Source of the DNA: Sialis fuliginosa
Lineage: Eukaryota; Arthropoda; Insecta; Megaloptera; Sialidae
Assembly: GCA_961205875.1 (NCBI GenBank)
Contig: OY540810.1
Coordinates: 14,136,001 to 14,200,000 of the forward strand
Length of the DNA stretch: 64,000 nucleotides
Direction of reading: 5' to 3'
This document shows positions 60,661 to 64,000 of this stretch, one piece after another (positions within the stretch are counted from its first letter, which is position 1; the number at the start of each line of letters is the position of its first letter). The position numbers were made by a program, and so were the translations under genes. The notes beneath the pieces were generated by a model that was given only the letters and a program-made list of their open reading frames with translations, ran no database searches and had not been told where the DNA came from.

Positions 60661-60894
60661 TTAAGTGTACCGGAAAGTTTTTTCGTTTTTTAGGTGATAA
60701 AAAAAAAACTGAATAAATCTGGCAAAAATATATTTTATTGAGTATAAAAGTTTCCATCATGATTAATTACACTTTACTATCTATTGGGAAAAGAAAAATT
60801 GGTTAAAGGGCATTTTTACATGATTTACATATGTATATATGTATATAGTTTTTTTATCACCTAAAAAAACGAAAAAACTTTCCGCTGCACCTAA
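60661..60894. mobile_element. Mariner-type MITE
   Basis: TA, TTAAGTGTACCGGAAAGTTT ... inverse of TTAGGTGCAGCGGAAAGTTT, TA. The TIRs extend about 45 bp, including CGTTTTTTAGGTGATAAAAA. It is 234 bp and non-coding. Confidence 0.88.
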
Positions 60895-60896
60895 TA

Positions 60897-63113
60897 CTTA
60901 TATGCCATTGTAAATAAGATTCAAAATAAAAGTTTTTTACCATAAGTCAATACGTATTGGTTCGGCGCCTATGCACCAACTACGGCTGATGTTTACTTAT
61001 AAATAAACCATTACCAACATACAAACAATCAAGACCCAGTAAAATAGAACGAGCACTACACGAAATGGCCTCAATTTATAAAAATCGAACGCTATTGATA
61101 TTTAATTGGTATGGAATCCATATTCTGTTGAACCAACAAGCGTATAAACGTGGACAATGTTATCCGGGATAAGTGAAACTGATGGATAGTGTCATTTCGC
61201 GGTGACATTGTGTATGATTGGTGATCGATATTCTTATCTCGTTAACGTGAAGCCGATGCTGCTTTCTCAGCAAATAAGACGCTCCCTCTCTCTATCAGAC
61301 CCGCAATATACATTTTTTGTGCCTACGGTTATACACTCCTAATAAAATTTACAATTTCTACCAAACATGAAGAAAAATACTACTTTTCCAGTTTCTAATT
61401 ATGTTGTGCCATAGGCCATAGATTACAAAATGTAGTGAAGAAGCTATACGTTCCATGGCATGGCCAGAATGTGATCATACTTTAATGCTTTTTATTTTAA
61501 AAAATACTATTGATACAAACAATTTCACAAATCTAGTCCATTTTATAACGTACATTTGTAGATTATAAACAATTTTATCAAATTATTTAGTTTAATTTTT
61601 ACTTTTGTATACATACATGAAATGTATTGTATAATAAAGTATAGTGATCATGAAAAATTCGAGATTTCAATGGAAAATACACGTTTTGAGGGTCCCTTAA
61701 TCACGTACTGTGACTGTGTGTGTATATCTATAGCGAAAACGGCGAGACTTACCAACATGGAATCTTAAACTAAAGGTTCTTGTTTATGTAGATGTGCACC
61801 TCTTATTTTCGAAAACCTTCACTAAACCGGAAATTAATGGATTTTTCGAATTATCTTTGAAATGGTACGCAGTAGAATGTTTTGGAATAAAGTTGTAGAT
61901 AATATTATTATCTATTTATGTTCTATTCATTTTTCCCCAAAACGTTTTTCTTTAATTTTTTAATTTTTAGAATTATTTTTTAACCGGTACGTATTAGAAA
62001 AACATATTTCAGATATAAGTTACAGAGAATATTGTTATCTATAGCATGTTATAATCATTTTCAAAAAATTATTCAAGGAATTAATCACTTAAAATTATAT
62101 TTCAAATGGCCCATATCAAAAAAAAATGTTTTTAATAAAAGTTGTAGAGAACGTTATTTTCTATAACTTATATCTTATTCATTTTTTCGAAAAAATATAC
62201 ATTTTTAAAGATATTCTGTTTATTTGAAATAGTATGTACTCTCAAACAGAAACAGCTGATTGCATGAGCTGATTGCGAATTATATTGTTTGTTAATTCGT
62301 ATCTAGATATATTTAAATAATATAAAATTGATTATTTCTGTAATCTCAAATTATCTACCTAATATTATAGCTTGTTCTTTAAGCAGGTATTTATTGTTTA
62401 TAATTATTTTATATTTTATTTTATTTCAAATAACGGTTATGAATTATTTTATTTAAATAAAAATTATCAATTATTAATTTAATGTAATTTATGTACATTT
62501 TCTTAACGAAAAGTGTTAATAACTACAAATATAATACATATAATGATGTATAAAAAAGTCCTGTGCTGGTTAAAGCAGTTTATTTTATGTTTTATTTCAA
62601 ACGTCAAACAGAACATTTCAAGTCATTTATTAAATAAAATATTTATAAAATTAACTAGTAGTTTGACATATTATTATATATGTTTAATGTTTGTATTATT
62701 TTATTCAAACAATTCTTTTAAATAGACAACATTAAAATCAGAGAAAGAAATACGGTTATTACATGCAAATTTTTTATACTGTTCTTATAGTTGTAAAAAA
62801 ATTTTGCTTACGCAGAGATCGACATCAAATGTTTTGAATTATAAAAATAGTAATTTATTTTACTGAAAATTTAAAGTTAGATAAAACAATCTATTAATCT
62901 GAAATTATAGATTATTAAACGTATTATTGTATATCAAATAAATAGTGAGTAAAAATAATGTTTTATAAAAATACCTACTTTACTAGAATATGTACTATAG
63001 AACTTCACTCATCGAGTACTCTACTTTTTAAATTAGCAAATTAACAAAAGTTGACCTAATTTTAACCGCTTTGGCAACTGATTTCCTCATATCATAAGAT
63101 GAGCATAACTAAA
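60897..63113. other. Non-coding stretch
   Basis: No gene is recognised. 61190-61320 is GC-richer than its flanks with CTCCCTCTCTCTATC. It could be regulatory, but nothing specific supports it. Confidence 0.4.
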
Positions 63114-63632
63114 GTACTGGCATCAGTCTTGAACTCTTTAAGAGCAAAGTATATTGTTCTTTGGGACTGATAGGCTACTTTTTTGTAATTATCATGAACT
63201 TATATTACTAATAAAAACACTACCTCTTTATTAAATCAATTTAATTACCAAAGTCCGCAAATAAAGTTTTTTTTTTAAATTAAGCCTTTGATTTTGTTTA
63301 TGTTTTCCTCGAGTAATGGACAACGTATAACCAGTAATGAATACCGAGTGATGAACAATTGAGAAGATTACAAAATGTTAAGTACTACGACACAAAAGTT
63401 ATAAAATAAAAATCTTTAAATATACTCACTTCACTAATTATTTACATAAAAAATACATTTTTCTTGATAATCTTCGAACCGCGATGTTTATTTGTCCATT
63501 ATTTTAAAGAAAATGACCGATTGTCATCAAATCACGCTGTAAGTAATCAAATATCAACAAATATTTCTAATTTAGTACATTTAATTTTAAAATGTTCAAC
63601 ACTAAGGTATTGTTCAAGACTGGTGCCAGTAC
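63114..63632 (+). mobile_element. MITE, GTACTGGCACCAGTCTTGG family, copy 3
   Basis: Ends GTACTGGCATCAGTCTTGA / TTCAAGACTGGTGCCAGTAC, with the same internal blocks as copy 2 and a block near 63190-63270 that matches copy 1 (480-560). It is 519 bp long and non-coding. Confidence 0.8.
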
Positions 63633-64000
63633 ATTATTAAATGTTTTGATATTATGTTATGTATGTATATCGTTAAAATACGAATCGTAAATACAGTTAA
63701 TGCGGCACTGCTTTCTTTATTCCTGACAAATCGAAATCTTTATATGGACTTTGCTCTGAAAAACGATGGGTCAGATTTTGTATCAGCGATCTCCGGTCAA
63801 TGTTCGCATTTGTAAATGAAATTTGTCAAGGAAAAAATTACATGTGATAAATTCTTTCGACTGTAATGATTTTTCGTGAAACTCGTTTTTTGAATTTATT
63901 AAGAAATGTCGGTATTATCAAAAAACAATATGGATATAAAATGAAACAAGCCATAGGGTGCGACTTTTGAGGTCCACACATCCAGCATCGCTGCATAGTA
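63633..64000. other. Non-coding stretch to window end
   Basis: Nothing is recognised. 63740-63830 is slightly GC-richer but has no long open frame. Confidence 0.45.

Overview
The window is AT-rich (well over two-thirds A+T by eye) arthropod nuclear DNA, almost certainly insect. The evidence is one intron-bounded exon of an SK-type calcium-activated potassium channel with an insect-like sequence, many short non-autonomous DNA transposons with target-site duplications, and a Ty3/Gypsy element of the CsRn1/Kabuki type. I cannot name species or order. There is no operon, CRISPR array, rRNA or tRNA that I can support. Most small open frames are chance frames in AT-rich intron or transposon DNA.

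Layout. 1-31.3 kb is a TE-packed stretch upstream of the SK exon, presumably SK intron or 5' flank. It holds hAT MITEs with 8-bp target duplications (795-1518, 2623-3237, 23544-25314, 29071-29497), TA-flanked MITEs (10517-10788, 16545-16830, 7939-8573, 20420-20985, 22956-23497), large fold-back elements (8970-9870, 26919-27390), an exact 220-bp tandem duplication (5510-5949) and several dispersed families without clear ends. The SK exon lies at 31314-31581 (+). It is GC-rich, has consensus splice sites on both sides and encodes a Gly-rich cytosolic segment plus the pre-S1/S1 region. Degenerate or true tandem repeats lie on both sides of it. No other SK exon is recognisable, so if the gene continues on this strand the next intron is over 32 kb.

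31.6-53.8 kb is again repeat-rich. It carries a minus-strand exon-like frame with a pipsqueak-type helix-turn-helix (34732-34925), more fold-back elements (37168-37760, 38735-38954, 45457-45964), a TIR element holding the 3' end of a LINE (48688-49344) and a hAT element with a fold-back nested in it (50519-51751). 53839-55746 is a young LTR retrotransposon with two identical 181-bp LTRs, a Trp-type primer-binding site, an intact gag up to its zinc motif, and then a direct jump to the last part of integrase; protease, RT, RNase H and most of integrase are missing. 55.7-64 kb has two more hAT MITEs, a mariner-type MITE and a further copy of a family also found at 0.2 and 26.2 kb.

The only confident host gene is SK, a voltage-independent K+ channel gated by calmodulin-bound Ca2+. 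Everything else is mobile DNA or its remains, plus two unexplained or weakly explained open frames (46736-46987 and 34732-34925). I found no convincing new multi-gene system. The most notable items are the deleted CsRn1-like element, the LINE end inside a TIR element, the exact tandem duplication, and the range of MITE and fold-back families.
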